Source: Tigriopus japonicus (taxonomy: Eukaryota; Arthropoda; Copepoda; Harpacticoida; Harpacticidae). From it: a DNA stretch of 64,000 nucleotides. The notes under the pieces are model-generated. The model made no database searches. It was not told the DNA's origin and saw nothing but the letters and a program-made list of their open reading frames with translations. Positions 10,401 through 22,000 of this stretch are shown here, one piece after another. Each line of letters begins with the position of its first letter. The stretch's first letter is position 1. The stretch covers positions 143,684 to 207,683 of the forward strand of contig JAAGOF010000287.1 of the NCBI GenBank assembly GCA_010645155.1, given 5' to 3'. The position numbers and the translations under genes are program-made.

Positions 10401-12923
10401 TTCGGGCCTAGTAATTAGTAATTTAAAATTCGTCAGCTAAATAGCCAAAATGTATTTGTTTGCAATTACAATTTACCTGATTCAAAAAATCACCAATTAC
10501 AATTTCTCCTCATTTCTGGTAATTGCACGCTAATCTCCCGACGATCGTTCAATAATTAGCCAGATAGGATGGAATAGAAATACTAGAAGGCAGAGATTGG
10601 CATTCAAATCTATGATTGCCCGACCCGGCACGGACTGTCTGTGACGTCATTCATCATACGGGAAGCCGAAGTTCATGATTAAAGGAACCTTTTCTTCTAC
10701 GAAACACATCTAAACTATTTCGCTCATCTGATAGGGCAGTTTGGTTATTGAAAATCCTCAAGTCTGCTGGAAATGTGTCTGAGGTATTTATGCGATATGC
10801 AAAAAGTGAATTTCAACTAGAATGGAGTTTAAACAGGGACCGATTAATTCACATGATCGGGTGATTGACAACAAAATCTCAGTAATGTGAAATCTCGGCT
10901 TGCGCAAGTTTTTTCACGGGAGGTGGCAGGGTAGGGTTACCTCTTAGAGAATGGGTGCTTTGCTCTTGTATATGAGCAAACACGAATTTGAGGTTGATTT
11001 GCAACCCTGCTCAGAAGTCACGAAAGTCAGGGATGCCTTGCCTTTTGTCGCTTCATAAAGAAAAAAGCCTGTTTATGAAGGCTGGTAGACTGTGGGGAAT
11101 ATGATTTCACTTAAAAAAATTGGCAACCCCAGCACCAGGTCAGATCACTACAAAATCAACAAAGAAGAAGTACTATGGTTTGTTATTGAACTTCGTTAGA
11201 ATTAGCTGAATGTTCAACTGAATGCTCTTGACCAATCATCAGCGTGAATCATCGGCACCGTGTGTTAGCCTACGAATGCCAATATCTATCTTAGTGTATC
11301 TAGGATGGAATGGGTCGCACGTCTATTTCGTCTAGAACTCTCTATGCAACTCTATTTACATAGTTAAATGTCAGGGTGACCTGATACCCTTTCAGTAGTT
11401 TATTATGTTTGGTAATATTGCTAAACCCCTACTTATTATTTTTTATGTATTTGAAGATGTTTTGTTTTTGTCGAGGAATATCATTATCAAATTTTAGAGG
11501 ATCAATGTTAGTGGAGAGCATTTTAAAATATTATCAACGCATTGGAAAAATTTGAAAAATTGTTTTAGGGCCCACCGATTGCGAAAGGCAGTTGGAGGAG
11601 GAATGAGGCAAAGTGGAATCATCGCCTCTGCCGGCATTTTTGCATTGGATCATAACATTGGACGTCTAAAAATTGATCATCAACGGGCCAGAGCTATTGG
11701 AGCAGGTTAAAGATGTTCAGAGTTGCCAATTTAATTTTAGGAATTCATTTGGGACCACAAATTTTCTGATTGCAGTTTTCAATAAATATGGCAAGGGGCG
11801 TTTTGAGGTTCATGAAGACGGAGCAAACTCCAATCTGCTGTTCGTGTCCATCAAGAAAGAGGTCTATTCAGCTGCTGAGTTCCAACAACGTTTGAAATCG
11901 GTAAGCTTGTCAAAAAATTCTGAGACTGTTCTTCATGGACTCGATTTTGGTCCACTCGATCCAAATTATCGTGGAAAGATCAAGACAAAACGACTATAAA
12001 TTTATTTCATACACTGATAAACAACAAATGCAATAAAAAACTCTCACATTTCTTGAGAGACAGATTTTCATGTGAATGAGAATATTTTTTTGTGTCTACA
12101 TTTTTGCATTTTTGTGATAAAATGTAAAATCAAAGTAAAATTAGACTGATTGGATTGAAAAAGAAGATTTTATTTAAAATCAGAAACGAGCGTACAGTGT
12201 GACAAAAAAGTTTTGAGTATATCATATTTTTCACCCGTCGTTGAACGTGTCAATATAGCTCCTAATATTTTCAACAGAATTGTTAAATCCAATTTGTTTT
12301 TCCCTTCTTTTGATTAAGAAAAAATAAAAACCTGATAAGTGTTATTGATGAGAAAAATAAGGGTTTTAAACAAGGGCACTACATTAAAAGAAATAGAGTC
12401 TCTTTAACAGTTGCAGAATTCGTTTTTCGTAGTGCAATGCTATAAAACTTACAGTAGTTTTGCTGTTGGCTCAGAACTTTTCTCTCACATTGTTTACATG
12501 ATTTTCAACATTATGGTGGAAACTGGTGAAACATGATACTTTCTTGTGAAGCATTGAAATCAACAAAATGGGCCTTAATCGCAAAAATGGTGTTTTAAGT
12601 TGTTTTTCTTGACAATGGAATATATTTTATTGTGCAATATTCAATCAACTCTTTGCAAATTTACGAAATTACGGACATACAACGTTTTTCTAATATTTTT
12701 ATTCATGAACCGTGCACAAGGAACATTGCAATTTCGGATGTGCATTAATAATTTCATCTCGTTTTAGGTGACAGAAGAGGAGAAGAAAGCTCTTGGTCAC
12801 GCTACGTCGATTCTGGGAGTACATTTTTCTCCCACTCAATTGCGTTTGGCCTTCCATTTGGATATCGACGAAGACATGATGGCCCAAATGGAGAGGAAAA
12901 TTAAGTATGTTCTTCAGGAATAA
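7411..12923 (+). CDS. L-threonine aldolase, tandem copy 1 (7 exons, 364 aa)
   Basis: PLP-dependent aldolase of the beta-eliminating lyase family, predicted to split L-threonine or L-allo-threonine into glycine and acetaldehyde in the cytosol. Exons: 7411-7600, 8572-8684, 8763-8942, 9005-9198, 11569-11705, 11776-11900 and 12768-12923, all with GT/AG borders and a continuous frame. Visible family marks: the N-terminal [14 protein letters not shown] block, GLFVPSGTLGN at the exon 1/2 joint, [14 protein letters not shown], and [10 protein letters not shown] with the PLP-pyridine Asp near residue 176. [14 protein letters not shown] carries the PLP Schiff-base Lys near residue 207, and [14 protein letters not shown] follows. 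Length is normal for the family. There is no obvious targeting peptide. Compared with copy 2, residues differ at several N-terminal positions (EALVGDAVL versus EAPVGDAVF), but all catalytic residues are kept. Intron 4 (2.4 kb) holds transposon remnants. The stop codon overlaps an AATAAA hexamer. Confidence 0.93.
7627..7949. mobile_element. hAT-type MITE (family A), 323 bp, 8-bp TSD
   Basis: The ends are TAGTGATGGACCGA and its exact inverse TCGGTCCATCACTA. Both flanks carry the identical 8-bp duplication ATTTTATA (7619-7626 and 7950-7957), the mark of hAT transposition. Repeated TTTCGGTTTCGGTT blocks lie inside each end. It lies in intron 1 of aldolase copy 1, directly after the donor site. 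Related copies are at 20968-21306, 33874-34201, 37042-37381 and 56918. Confidence 0.9.
9555..9763. mobile_element. Truncated MITE in intron 4 of aldolase copy 1
   Basis: It begins TA-GAGGGCCAACAACGAAATGG and carries the TGCACTGTGTGTGCAATGGG block of the element at 5289-5574. It stops after CACTTGACACCCTTG without the right inverted repeat. The same family is present, in the same orientation, in intron 4 of copy 2. Confidence 0.65.
9910..10410. mobile_element. hAT-type MITE (family B), about 500 bp, degraded ends
   Basis: The left end is TAGGCCCGGAAATCAATTTTT and the right end TTTTTTCGGGCCTA. Inside are AAATATTTTGGCTGTTTCAAG near the left end and GAAGAAAATATATTTTGG near the right. The flanks TTATTTAG and GTAATTAG match at six of eight positions, so the duplication has decayed. 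Better-preserved copies are at 41915-42444 and 57157-57697. Confidence 0.75.
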
Positions 12924-12924
12924 A
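12919..12924 (+). terminator. Polyadenylation hexamer overlapping the stop codon of aldolase copy 1
   Basis: GGAATAAAATG contains AATAAA with the stop TAA inside it. A T/GT-rich stretch (TATGTTGTTTTT) follows within 35 bp as a possible downstream element. The same arrangement is present in copy 2. Confidence 0.5.
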
Positions 12925-13449
12925 ATGCTTAACTCTGACGTATTCATCTATGTTGTTTTTCAATGCTTCAAAAATCTCAAAATCATCAAATTTTTCGGTC
13001 TGCTTTTCTAAGTCTACATTTCTAATATAAGAATCGTGAATTAACTCGTCATGTCTATTGCTCAACAAACGAGGGCGGAAAAATTGAAACCTGGCAAAAA
13101 GGGGACGTTCTAACTTAAAAATTGCCAAAAAAATACTCTCGATTTTTAGGACAATCTTATTTCGTCGTTTTTTAAGTTGGTAAATGTTTTGTTTTTGATT
13201 TTAGGTCAAATTCTTTAGAATAGTTATTCACCTGTAATAGAAAATAAAATTAACGACCTTTTTCGGATTTGAATTTTAAAAAAGATTTTTTTCTTAGATT
13301 GACGAAGGCAAAAAAGGTTTTCTGCTCTTATGATTTTTACAAAATGTGAGAAAAGCTTTAAAGGAGACCCAAACTACTACAAGAGCCCTTTCTGTACTTA
13401 GCCCTTACTTACTTAATTTATGGACTTAGTTAACAAGCAGCTTAACTAC

Positions 13450-13605
13450 TCAGGACGAATTACAGAAATACAACTTAAGGCCTGTCATTTTACTAAAATT
13501 AAAGGTTATTTCAGTGCAGGAAATGTTCCCTGGAATTTTCATTCTAGGAACTTGGCCTTAAGTAGTATTCTGTGATAAATCCTTTGTTGAGACATCCTTG
13601 ATTTG
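13450..13605. repeat. Fragment of the small palindromic MITE family
   Basis: It begins CAGGACGAATTACAGAAATA, followed by CTTAAGGCCTGTCATTTTACT, ATGTTCCCTGGAATTTTCAT and CTTGGCCTTAAGTAG near the far end, inverting the start. It is the same family as 22821-22954. Confidence 0.5.
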
Positions 13606-13712
13606 GACTAAGTAGTAATTGATCATATCTTTATTTAAGAAAGAAGGAGAACTACCAAACAAAAAGGATATTTTTTCTTAATCAAATTAATTTGAGATAA
13701 TTCCCTTGTAAC

Positions 13713-14007
13713 CAGACGTGTGTCCATTACTTTTCAAACGCAATCAAATACAATTACCATTACTTTATTGTCAAATGTAAATAATTACAATTACTTTCAA
13801 AAAGTGATTGAATTACAATGAATGATTGAATTACAATTTGTAGCTGAAAATGTAATTGTAATGTGTAATTAAAAAATGTCAATTACACTGGTTCAACTAT
13901 AATTAATTACCATTACTTTGATTTCAAATGCAATTAATTACAATTACTTGGAAATGTAATTGCAATTACGTAATTGTAATTTCAATTACAATTACAACAC
14001 AGGTCTG
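13713..14007. repeat. AATTAC-rich inverted-repeat element between the two aldolase genes
   Basis: About 295 bp made almost wholly of TAATTACAATTAC-type words in both orientations, ending left in CAGACGTGTGTCCATTAC and right in ATTACAACACAGGTCTG. The ends are imperfect inverses (CAGACcTGTG). No clear target duplication is visible. Similar elements lie at 27390-27817 and, shorter, near 2432 and 10430-10520. Confidence 0.6.
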
Positions 14008-14160
14008 TGTGTGGCTATGAGCAATATTCTTTTATTGGGATTGTACAGATGGCTGAGTATTCTAATTAAAACATGAATCTTTGCGTTAGTTCACTTGCCA
14101 ACAAGACTTTTCATCAAAGTTGGAAGTTGCTTCCAATTTAAGTAAACATTGACATCTCAC

Positions 14161-14211
14161 TTTGACCTCTTGAAACGTGCTCTCCTCAACATCTGTGTCA
14201 AAATCTCAGTT
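14161..14211 (+). promoter_or_regulatory. Core promoter of threonine aldolase copy 2 (initiator, no TATA)
   Basis: TTTGACCT at 14161-14168 aligns with the block before the TATA box of copy 1, but is followed by CTTGAAACGTG rather than ATATAAAGTG. A perfect TCAGTT initiator lies at 14206-14211, 18 bp before the ATG. The alignment shows common origin; loss of the TATA box in copy 2, or gain in copy 1, is inferred. Confidence 0.5.
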
Positions 14212-14228
14212 AGATCTGAGCAGCCATC

Positions 14229-17200
14229 ATGGGAAGTGAAACCTTGATCATCGATATGAGGTCCGATACGGTGACCAAACCCTGTCCAGCCATGAGAAAG
14301 GTCATGGCTGAGGCTCCAGTGGGCGATGCAGTGTTTGGTGATGACATGACCACATTGGATTTGGAGTCCAAATGCGCTGAGATGTTAGGCAAAGAGGCAG
14401 GCCTCTTTGTTCCTTCTGGTAAGGTTATGATTGGGAACGCCCGAAGGAATAGACGTTATCAAAGACGTCTTTCTTATTCGTCACATAGATGGCGCTTGAG
14501 ATTGTTTGCCTCATCCCGCTTGTGGTGCCATCTCTTGTTCGCAGACTGATTTGTTAATTCCATCTTTTGGTGAAATCCATTCATTTTGAGCCTTTTGACT
14601 TGAATATTTAAACTTGCATTATGGTCATTTAGTATGACTTTACGGTTGTTGACAACAGCAAAATTGATCTTGAACTCGGGAAAATTCAAAATATGATGAG
14701 CAATATTTGTGCAACTTGCTAAATTGGAAATAAATTTAAAAGATTCATAAATCATTCCATGAAAATTGGCACCTATTTTGCACCAACAACCGAAAGAGTT
14801 TTGAGATTCCTATGAAAATGGTTTTCAATTCATGAACTCTGTTCATTTTAGGGAAATAATGTAGGAAGCTTTGGGAAATTTTAAAATTAATTGACTTGTA
14901 TTATCTATTTCCTACTTAATTCTTCATCTTGAATATGCCAAATCAAAGTCAGAACTGCCTCTTTTGAATGTGTTCTCCTAACATTAAGTGGGTTTTATTG
15001 ATGTCACATTGAATATTATCAGATGTTCCTCTCTAACAAGACATTTTTGAAGCGTTTGAATTTTTTATTAGAGGTTAATGGTTGTACTCATTCTAGGTAC
15101 AATGGGGAACTTCCTAAGCGTAATGTCCCATTGTTGGGGACGAGGTCTTGAAGTTTTGGTGGGCGATAAATCCCATATCTACATTTACGAGCAAGGAAAC
15201 GTAGCCCAGGTATGTTATTAACCAACCACAAAAAATATGAAAAATTCCTCAAATTTGAACCCCATCTCCGTTTCCTCAATTACAATGATCTACTTCACCT
15301 TGTTTTTGTTCTCGACATTTCAGCCTCAAAAACGAAGGTCGAAAATGGGGCCATGTAGTACGGAATTAGAATGTTTTAAGCAAGGAAATTTCAAACAAAA
15401 GAAAATGGTTAAAAAAAAAATTTTTACCACAAATTGGACCCTCTCTAGAGTAACTACTAATTGAAACTGTCCCTCTCTCTCTAAGTTTGGCGGTGTCCAT
15501 TCAAGGTCTTTGGCTAACTTGCCCGATGGCACCTTCTGTTTTGAGGAACTAAAGGCCAAAATCCGTCCTGATGACCAACACGAGCCTCAAACAGCCTTGA
15601 TTTGTATTGAGAATACCCACAACAAATGTGGGGGAAAAGTTCTTCCCCTGACCTGGATAAGAGAGGTGAGAAAAAGGCCGTCTTGTAATACTTACGCTGC
15701 GTAAATAGCAAAATTGACCTTTGTAATCTCTAAGTTTAAAACTGTCACCTTTAAGATTAAAACAAACAAAATTTAAAAATACTTGTGCATGCAAGAGCAA
15801 TGAAGTAATTTCAATTCCAATAGTAACACTGGTCTGATGGCAAAATGATTTGCAGGTGGGTCAATTTTGCAAGGAGGCAGGATTGCCATTACATTGTGAT
15901 GGAGCTCGCCTGTTCAATGCATCGGTTTCCATGGGAATTCCCGTCCAGGATTTGGTGAGGGATTGCGATTCGGTGTCCATTTGTCTCAGCAAAGGCCTCG
16001 GTGCTCCCATCGGATCTGTCATCGTTGGATCGGCAGCATTTATCAAAAGGTTAGCTTCACCATTTTTCTAGAATAGAGCTTTTAATGGGAATTTTATAGC
16101 CAGACAAACTAACTCAAAAATGGACATTGATTTCATTTAATTATTATATTTAAGCTTTTTTTGCTTTAGGAGAGCCGTAGGTTTTATTACAGTTCTATAT
16201 ACACAGAAATGTCACAAATCGTTCGTGATTCAACAAGCTTGCACTGTGTGTGCAATGGGATTGGACATTGAGCACAGCTAGTTACGTGATTCAAAACTGG
16301 AATTTGCAATTTCAGGGAGTCAGTGGCGGAATTGTTCTCTCAACTGCTATGCTTGAACAAGAGCAATGCATAAAGAATCAAGTCAAGTGGCACCCTTGTT
16401 GCTGGACTGCTGAAATGAGCTCAAAACAAATCTCCACTGACCTAACTGGAGTGACATTTCTGTCCATATAGAACTGTAGCTTAAATGTTTTGGGTTTATG
16501 GATGCATTCTCCATATCCCCAGGTATTGGCTTTTATAACTTTTGTATTGACGCCATAGCACAAAATGCAATCACGCAATATCCCAAAGAAGAAATAAAGT
16601 AAGAAAGTAGCAATCTTTGAAACAAAGCTTTCTTGTTTTGATTAAATATTTGGGTTTCGATATTTCCAACTTCTGTTAGGCATCAACTATGCTTTTTGTT
16701 CAAAAGTTCTCTCCCTGTAATGTGTTGATATAGTTTTTGGCTCTTTCTCCTACATCAGTACAACCCTCTACAAACAATGAGTTTACCTTTTCAAGTAATA
16801 ATGTGAAACTACTAATTGATGAGTATCAATTATTTTTAATATTGTGTTTTGAAAAGAGCGTACATTTTCTGGTAACGTCTTCAAGTCTTATTAAAGGTTA
16901 TAATGCCACGTATTTTAGAGAATCAGCTGTCTATTTGAATGTTGTATTCCAACAATATGATGTTGCTGGAATTTTAGTCCATGCTTAGTTGGTCTCTAAC
17001 CAAAAAGGTAAAAGTTTTTATGCAAAAAGTACCCTAACTAACAACATTAACACTCTTGAAGTCAATTTTAGAAGCATGCTTGGCATTACTTCTTGGTGTA
17101 GACAAAACATACCATTTTCTTTTCACTTTAAGAGTAACTTGCTTCATCTTGGAGAGTTCTTGCGAGACAACGAGTACTTCATTGATCTAGGCAAGGATCA

Positions 17201-18821
17201 CTGAAGACCTGGATGCATCGGCTATTGGCAAAAGCCATTTCTCAAATTCTGAGCTAGCCAGAGAAATATCTTATCAAACATACCGTCCGACTGGCAATCC
17301 AAAGCTTACATGCTTAATTTCAACTTGATCGACTGAGGTTTGTGTCAGTAAGAGCAATTTGAAGCCTAGAGCACCCAATCGTCCAAAAGGACGATTGTAG
17401 GTCAACTTTTCTTTCGTTTCCGCGCGTATGTATTGCGACTGTAGCAAATTTCGAAACGCTGTTTCTCGTAACTGGAGGAACGTATCATGTTGAAATTCAG
17501 CAAACGACATCCTTATATGATTGTTAAATCATTCTTATCAAAACAAAGTCATTTGCTTGAATGGAATTCGATTTATAGGAAATCCATTGCTGAAAGCCTG
17601 AGTGAAGGCTTCCATGTCTTACGATTTCCTTGATCTAGGGAGGGAGAATACTTTACGTAAATACGATACGAAGTAGGCAATTCTTAGGTTGGTTCATTTA
17701 ATAGGGCCCACCGATTGCGGAAAGCTGTTGGAGGGGGTATGAGGCAAAGTGGAATCATTGCCTCTGCTGGCACCTATGCATTGGATCACAACATTGAACG
17801 CCTACGCATTGATCATCAACGGGCCAGAGCCATTGGAGCCGGTAATATATTTCAATGTTGATCATGCAGTCTTGGATTTATAATTGTGTTTTGTGTCAAA
17901 TCTTTAGTTTTCAATGAATATGGCAAGGGTCGATATGAGGTTCATGAAGATGGAGCAAACTCTAATCTGTTGTTCATCTCCATTCATAAGGACGTCTATT
18001 CCTCTTCAGAGTTCCAGCGACGTTTGGAAGAGGTAAGAAATTTTCTAATAAGAAATCCTTTCTTATAATTTCGAAATATTTCACTTTATTGTTCGATCAA
18101 ATCATTTCTTGTTTTTCTCTTTGTGGCATTTTTTGTTCATGAATTAGGTTTAAACCTAATTCTTGAAGTCAGATCTATGATTACATTTTCAAATAATTAC
18201 AATTCACAGTTTACCGTTAAATTTTTACCCACAAGCAAATGATGTTGCTCTCTTGCTAAATCAAACGGTTGAAAATAGCAATTTTGAAGTGCTATTTATG
18301 GTTGATGTTTTGTCCAAACTGAGGGTTCCTAAATCTGTTTTGATCAGAAAAACTAAAATCATTACATTTAAATATAAAGTAATTATTTGCGAGTTACTTA
18401 CGTATCACAATCAACTAATTTTAAAAACAATGCAATTTTAATTGATTAGATTTTAAACTATTATGTAGCTGGTTTCGTAGCTCATGTCTGTTTTTCCGAT
18501 TTTAGGCATAATCGAAAACCAAACGAAAACGCTTTTTTTCGACCAAACCCGCTCCTGGCCGATTAAAAGACATTATTTTACCATTTTGCTTTTGGATTGT
18601 GGAACTTATCGAAAAAAGTGATGATACTGAGAGCATTTCAATCATTTTTTTTTGTTCTATTACAGGTAAGAGAAGAGGAGAGAAAAGCGCTTGGTCACTC
18701 CACTTCCATTTTAGGAGTACCCTTTACTCCGACTCAATTACGTCTGTCCTTCCATTTGGATATTAAAGACGATATGATGAACCGGATTGAGGAAAAAATT
18801 AAATATGTTCTTCAAGAATAA
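14229..18821 (+). CDS. L-threonine aldolase, tandem copy 2 (7 exons, 364 aa)
   Basis: Second complete PLP-dependent threonine aldolase, same strand, 1.3 kb downstream of copy 1. Exons: 14229-14418, 15097-15209, 15486-15665, 15856-16049, 17705-17841, 17908-18032 and 18666-18821. Every exon has exactly the length and phase of its partner in copy 1, so this is a direct duplication of an intact gene. The PLP lysine motif [24 protein letters not shown] and [14 protein letters not shown] are all intact. This copy has the more typical [12 protein letters not shown] near the N-terminus. Introns have diverged beyond easy alignment. Intron 4 contains a mariner-like MITE (16190-16476) and a decayed open frame (16737-17204). 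The stop overlaps AATAAA. The gene converges on the peptide-precursor gene of the minus strand, with 211 bp between the two stops. Confidence 0.93.
16190..16476. mobile_element. Tc1/mariner-like MITE, 287 bp
   Basis: Inverted ends start CAGTTCTATATACACAGAAA and finish TTTCTGTCCATATAGAACTG, with inverse similarity reaching about 27 bp. TA flanks both sides (16188-16189 and 16477-16478). CAGT...ACTG ends with a TA duplication are typical of the Tc1/mariner superfamily. It lacks a transposase. The interior matches 5289-5574 and 9555-9763, whose outer ends differ. Confidence 0.8.
16737..17204 (+). pseudogene. Interrupted open frame in intron 4 of aldolase copy 2
   Basis: One reading frame stays open for about 155 codons except for a single TAG at 16986-16988. 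The peptide includes [18 protein letters not shown] before the stop and [19 protein letters not shown] after it. A separate 78-codon frame on the minus strand at 17274-17510 (with [18 protein letters not shown]) lies next to it. I do not recognise either. They could be remnants of a transposon protein or chance frames; the length with one stop is longer than usual for this AT-rich background. Confidence 0.25.
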
Positions 18822-18822
18822 A
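18817..18822 (+). terminator. Polyadenylation hexamer overlapping the stop codon of aldolase copy 2
   Basis: AGAATAAACTG holds AATAAA across the stop codon, as in copy 1, followed by T-rich TTTATTCATTTTGGGTC. Confidence 0.5.
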
Positions 18823-19032
18823 CTGCTTGACGATTTATTCATTTTGGGTCTTGTATGTACTGGATCACCACCGTTTTGGAAAGAGTGTTGACACACTTTG
18901 ACAATGCGAGAGCTTCAAAGTTAAAACCATGGAAGTGGTGGCTTAAATAAGAACAGAAATTGACAAAAAACTACCAGAATGATGACATTGGATTATTTCC
19001 TCGAACCAACCGGGTTTAAAATATATAACTTG

Positions 19033-22000
19033 TTACAAAAGCCGAACTTTGGACACCGCATTCCGACGGTTGCAAATCACCAATCTTCGTTCAATGTCTT
19101 GAAGCTGCTGGGCCCACTCACGCAACCTCCAAGCATCTAATGTTGGGTCGCTCTGAAATGAACAAAGTTAGTTTTAATAAATCAAAGGACACCCAGAATT
19201 TGATGGACAATTAGTACGTTGATAAAACCATAAATAAAAATTAATTGGGAAATGGCGATTCTTGTTGTAACTTTTGAAATATGTAGTTTTTTTATTTTTA
19301 AGCAGAAAAACATGGTTGAGGACTTAAGGGTAATCACACGTTTTGATGTCAGTTGTAAACCTTGGAACAGCAGATCAAGTAACATTGACATGAAAACCTG
19401 TTGAGTTTCAAAAATATGAATAGAGCAATTCATAGAAATTCTTCCCAACCAGCCAAAGCTATGTTTGTGCCTTCAAAGGCACGTTTCTACCCTGGATTAG
19501 AGACGTTTTGTTGTGTCAAAACTGGTATGAATGACGTCATACGCTTTTCAACACTTAGTTGTCTGATGCACTCTTTAGCGCCTTTTTCAACATTTCCAAA
19601 CAGACCCAACCCTCAACAAGCTTTAACTCAATCAATTGCCTCTGCATCTCACTCTGAAGCACAGTTTTTGAGTTTTCTACAACCCAACTTCATGCGTTGT
19701 AAAATGGGTTGATGCTTCCAACTTGTATTACTCTGCTCAAACACCATTTTGAAAGTTTGCAATTTAAGATTCTTAACATTGTGCCGGGCCTTTTGAAAAG
19801 AATTCAATATACATACAGTTCATTTGACGAGCCTCTTTATTTGGCATTTTTTTGGTTCAAATAAATGTTACCTTTTCTCCATAGGGCTGCAGTCGAAGCC
19901 CTGCGCGTCTCTGACATTTAGCATCTCTAACCTAGATAAGCAACGCAAAGACAGACGAAATATTGGGTGACTCAAACTCAAATTGCAAGTGTAAGGGCAA
20001 CAAGATCTACATCAATTTAGTTTATCCATATAAATAGGCTACAGGGAGCGTTGACACTCTATTGTTCCCTTTGGTTTTAGCTTTAGGTTTTGTTGTCGTT
20101 TGAATATCGTCAATTTGAATAGCAATGTAAGAACCTACCCTTTTAATTCCATTGACCATCATCCTCTTCATGGTGACCACACGAGGGATAAGCTGGTTCA
20201 TGGAGTTGTGACAAAAGTCTTGTTGCAATGGGTCAGTTAAATCTCGAGTCATGACCAAATCCGAACCCATAAATCGCCGAGGTCTCAGGGGAATGGCATT
20301 TTCGCCAACCTCGGCCGTTCCCGGAATTTCTCCATAATCCGATTCAAAGGGCTGTCCAAAACAGCTCACTGATAACTGAAGGAGATTAATGAAGTGCAAT
20401 AAACTCCTAGATTAATGGATAACGGACAACCAAACACCGCAATAAACTAAAAGATTTTCAATGGGATGCGATTTAAAGTTGATTGATTAAGGACCCTAAA
20501 ATCCCTCCGCCAACGATGTTGACAGAAGGCACTCTGGCGTAATTTGGAAAGTCTTTTCTTTCTATTTTAAGTCTGTTGGAATGATTTAGGTTCACTTTTG
20601 GCATTCAAATGTTAGAAGCATGCTCCAAGAACGTTTTTACCTACAACATACAAGAAGATGTAGCAATTACTTTCAAAATGTGATTACGGAATCAAAAACA
20701 CATGAGTATCAAAAGTAAATATGTACAATTGAAATTACTTTTCGGCAAATACTTACCTTCGAAAAGTAATTTACTTGGCCCCCGTTTGATCCTGAATTGA
20801 TCAATAAATTTTTCATTTTTTCGTAAAATTCAATTATTTGGGCTTCGGAAGAAATTTTCAAATTTTGTTTTGGAACTTGATTTCCAATTCCAATTTGATG
20901 CATTTGAAAAACCTTAACTTCTGATCCAATTGCAACTCATTACTTCACACTTTTGAGAGGTTTATTGTAGTGATGGACAGAAAGCGCTTTCGGCCGAAAT
21001 TACGGCCGAAATTTCAGTTTCGGTTTCGGTTATGCCTACCGAAACCGAAAGCAGACAAGCACCATATAAAATGGAGTTTGACAACAAAATCGAAAAAAAA
21101 TGGTCCAAAAACCTCTGAAATTTAAGTTTTCAGATTTTTCAAAATTTGCGAATACCCAACATCAAACACATGAGCATTCTAATTTTTAAGGCGGATTTTG
21201 CATTTGAACAGTTTTGCAATCAGCTGCTTTCGGTTTCGGTTTCGGTTAAGCCCTCTCTCGGCCGAAACTTTCGATTTCGGTTATGAGCCCTTTCGGTCCA
21301 TCACTAGTTTACTGTATCAATAGAGATATAGTATAGAACTTTTCTGTGCTGGCCAGAGATGGCCAGCTTCGTAGATGTACTATATTGGGAATCTCCTGTC
21401 AACTTTTTATTGCCAGCAAATATAACAAGTTAACATGCTCTTTTTAGGTTTTTCTAAATTAGAGTCATCATTTTATGGTTTTGATCACTGACCCGAGAAA
21501 AACATCAGCAAAGACCTTGCGTCGCCAGACCCATCTTACATTGGTTTCTAGCATGATTGCTAGGATATAATCTTTGATGCTACTTTTTGGCCTCATGTCA
21601 ACTTTGTTTCTTCGATGGCAATAATGTTTTGGAAAAAGATCATTTCTCAAAAATGGGTGCCATTTAAGCTAAATGATGCCACTCAAAGGAAGATTATCGT
21701 TAAGAAAAAGGACTTAAGAATTCAAGAAGATAAAGGAAAGCTAAAGAAAAGTGTAACATTTCTTTCAACAAAATTGTTGCACCATTAAGTTTTGTACATG
21801 TTGAACAAAAATGCACACGCATTATCATGCATTGTCTTTTGGAACTCTGTTAGGACACTGATCCCAAGTGGCATCAATCAATCATGTGCTTTTTTTATGT
21901 AAGTATAGTGCTCTAAATGGACCTATTGATGGTTTTAAAATGTGAGATTTTTTTAACAAATGCAAAATGTTCCGACAATTTCTCACTGCTCTGACTAAAG

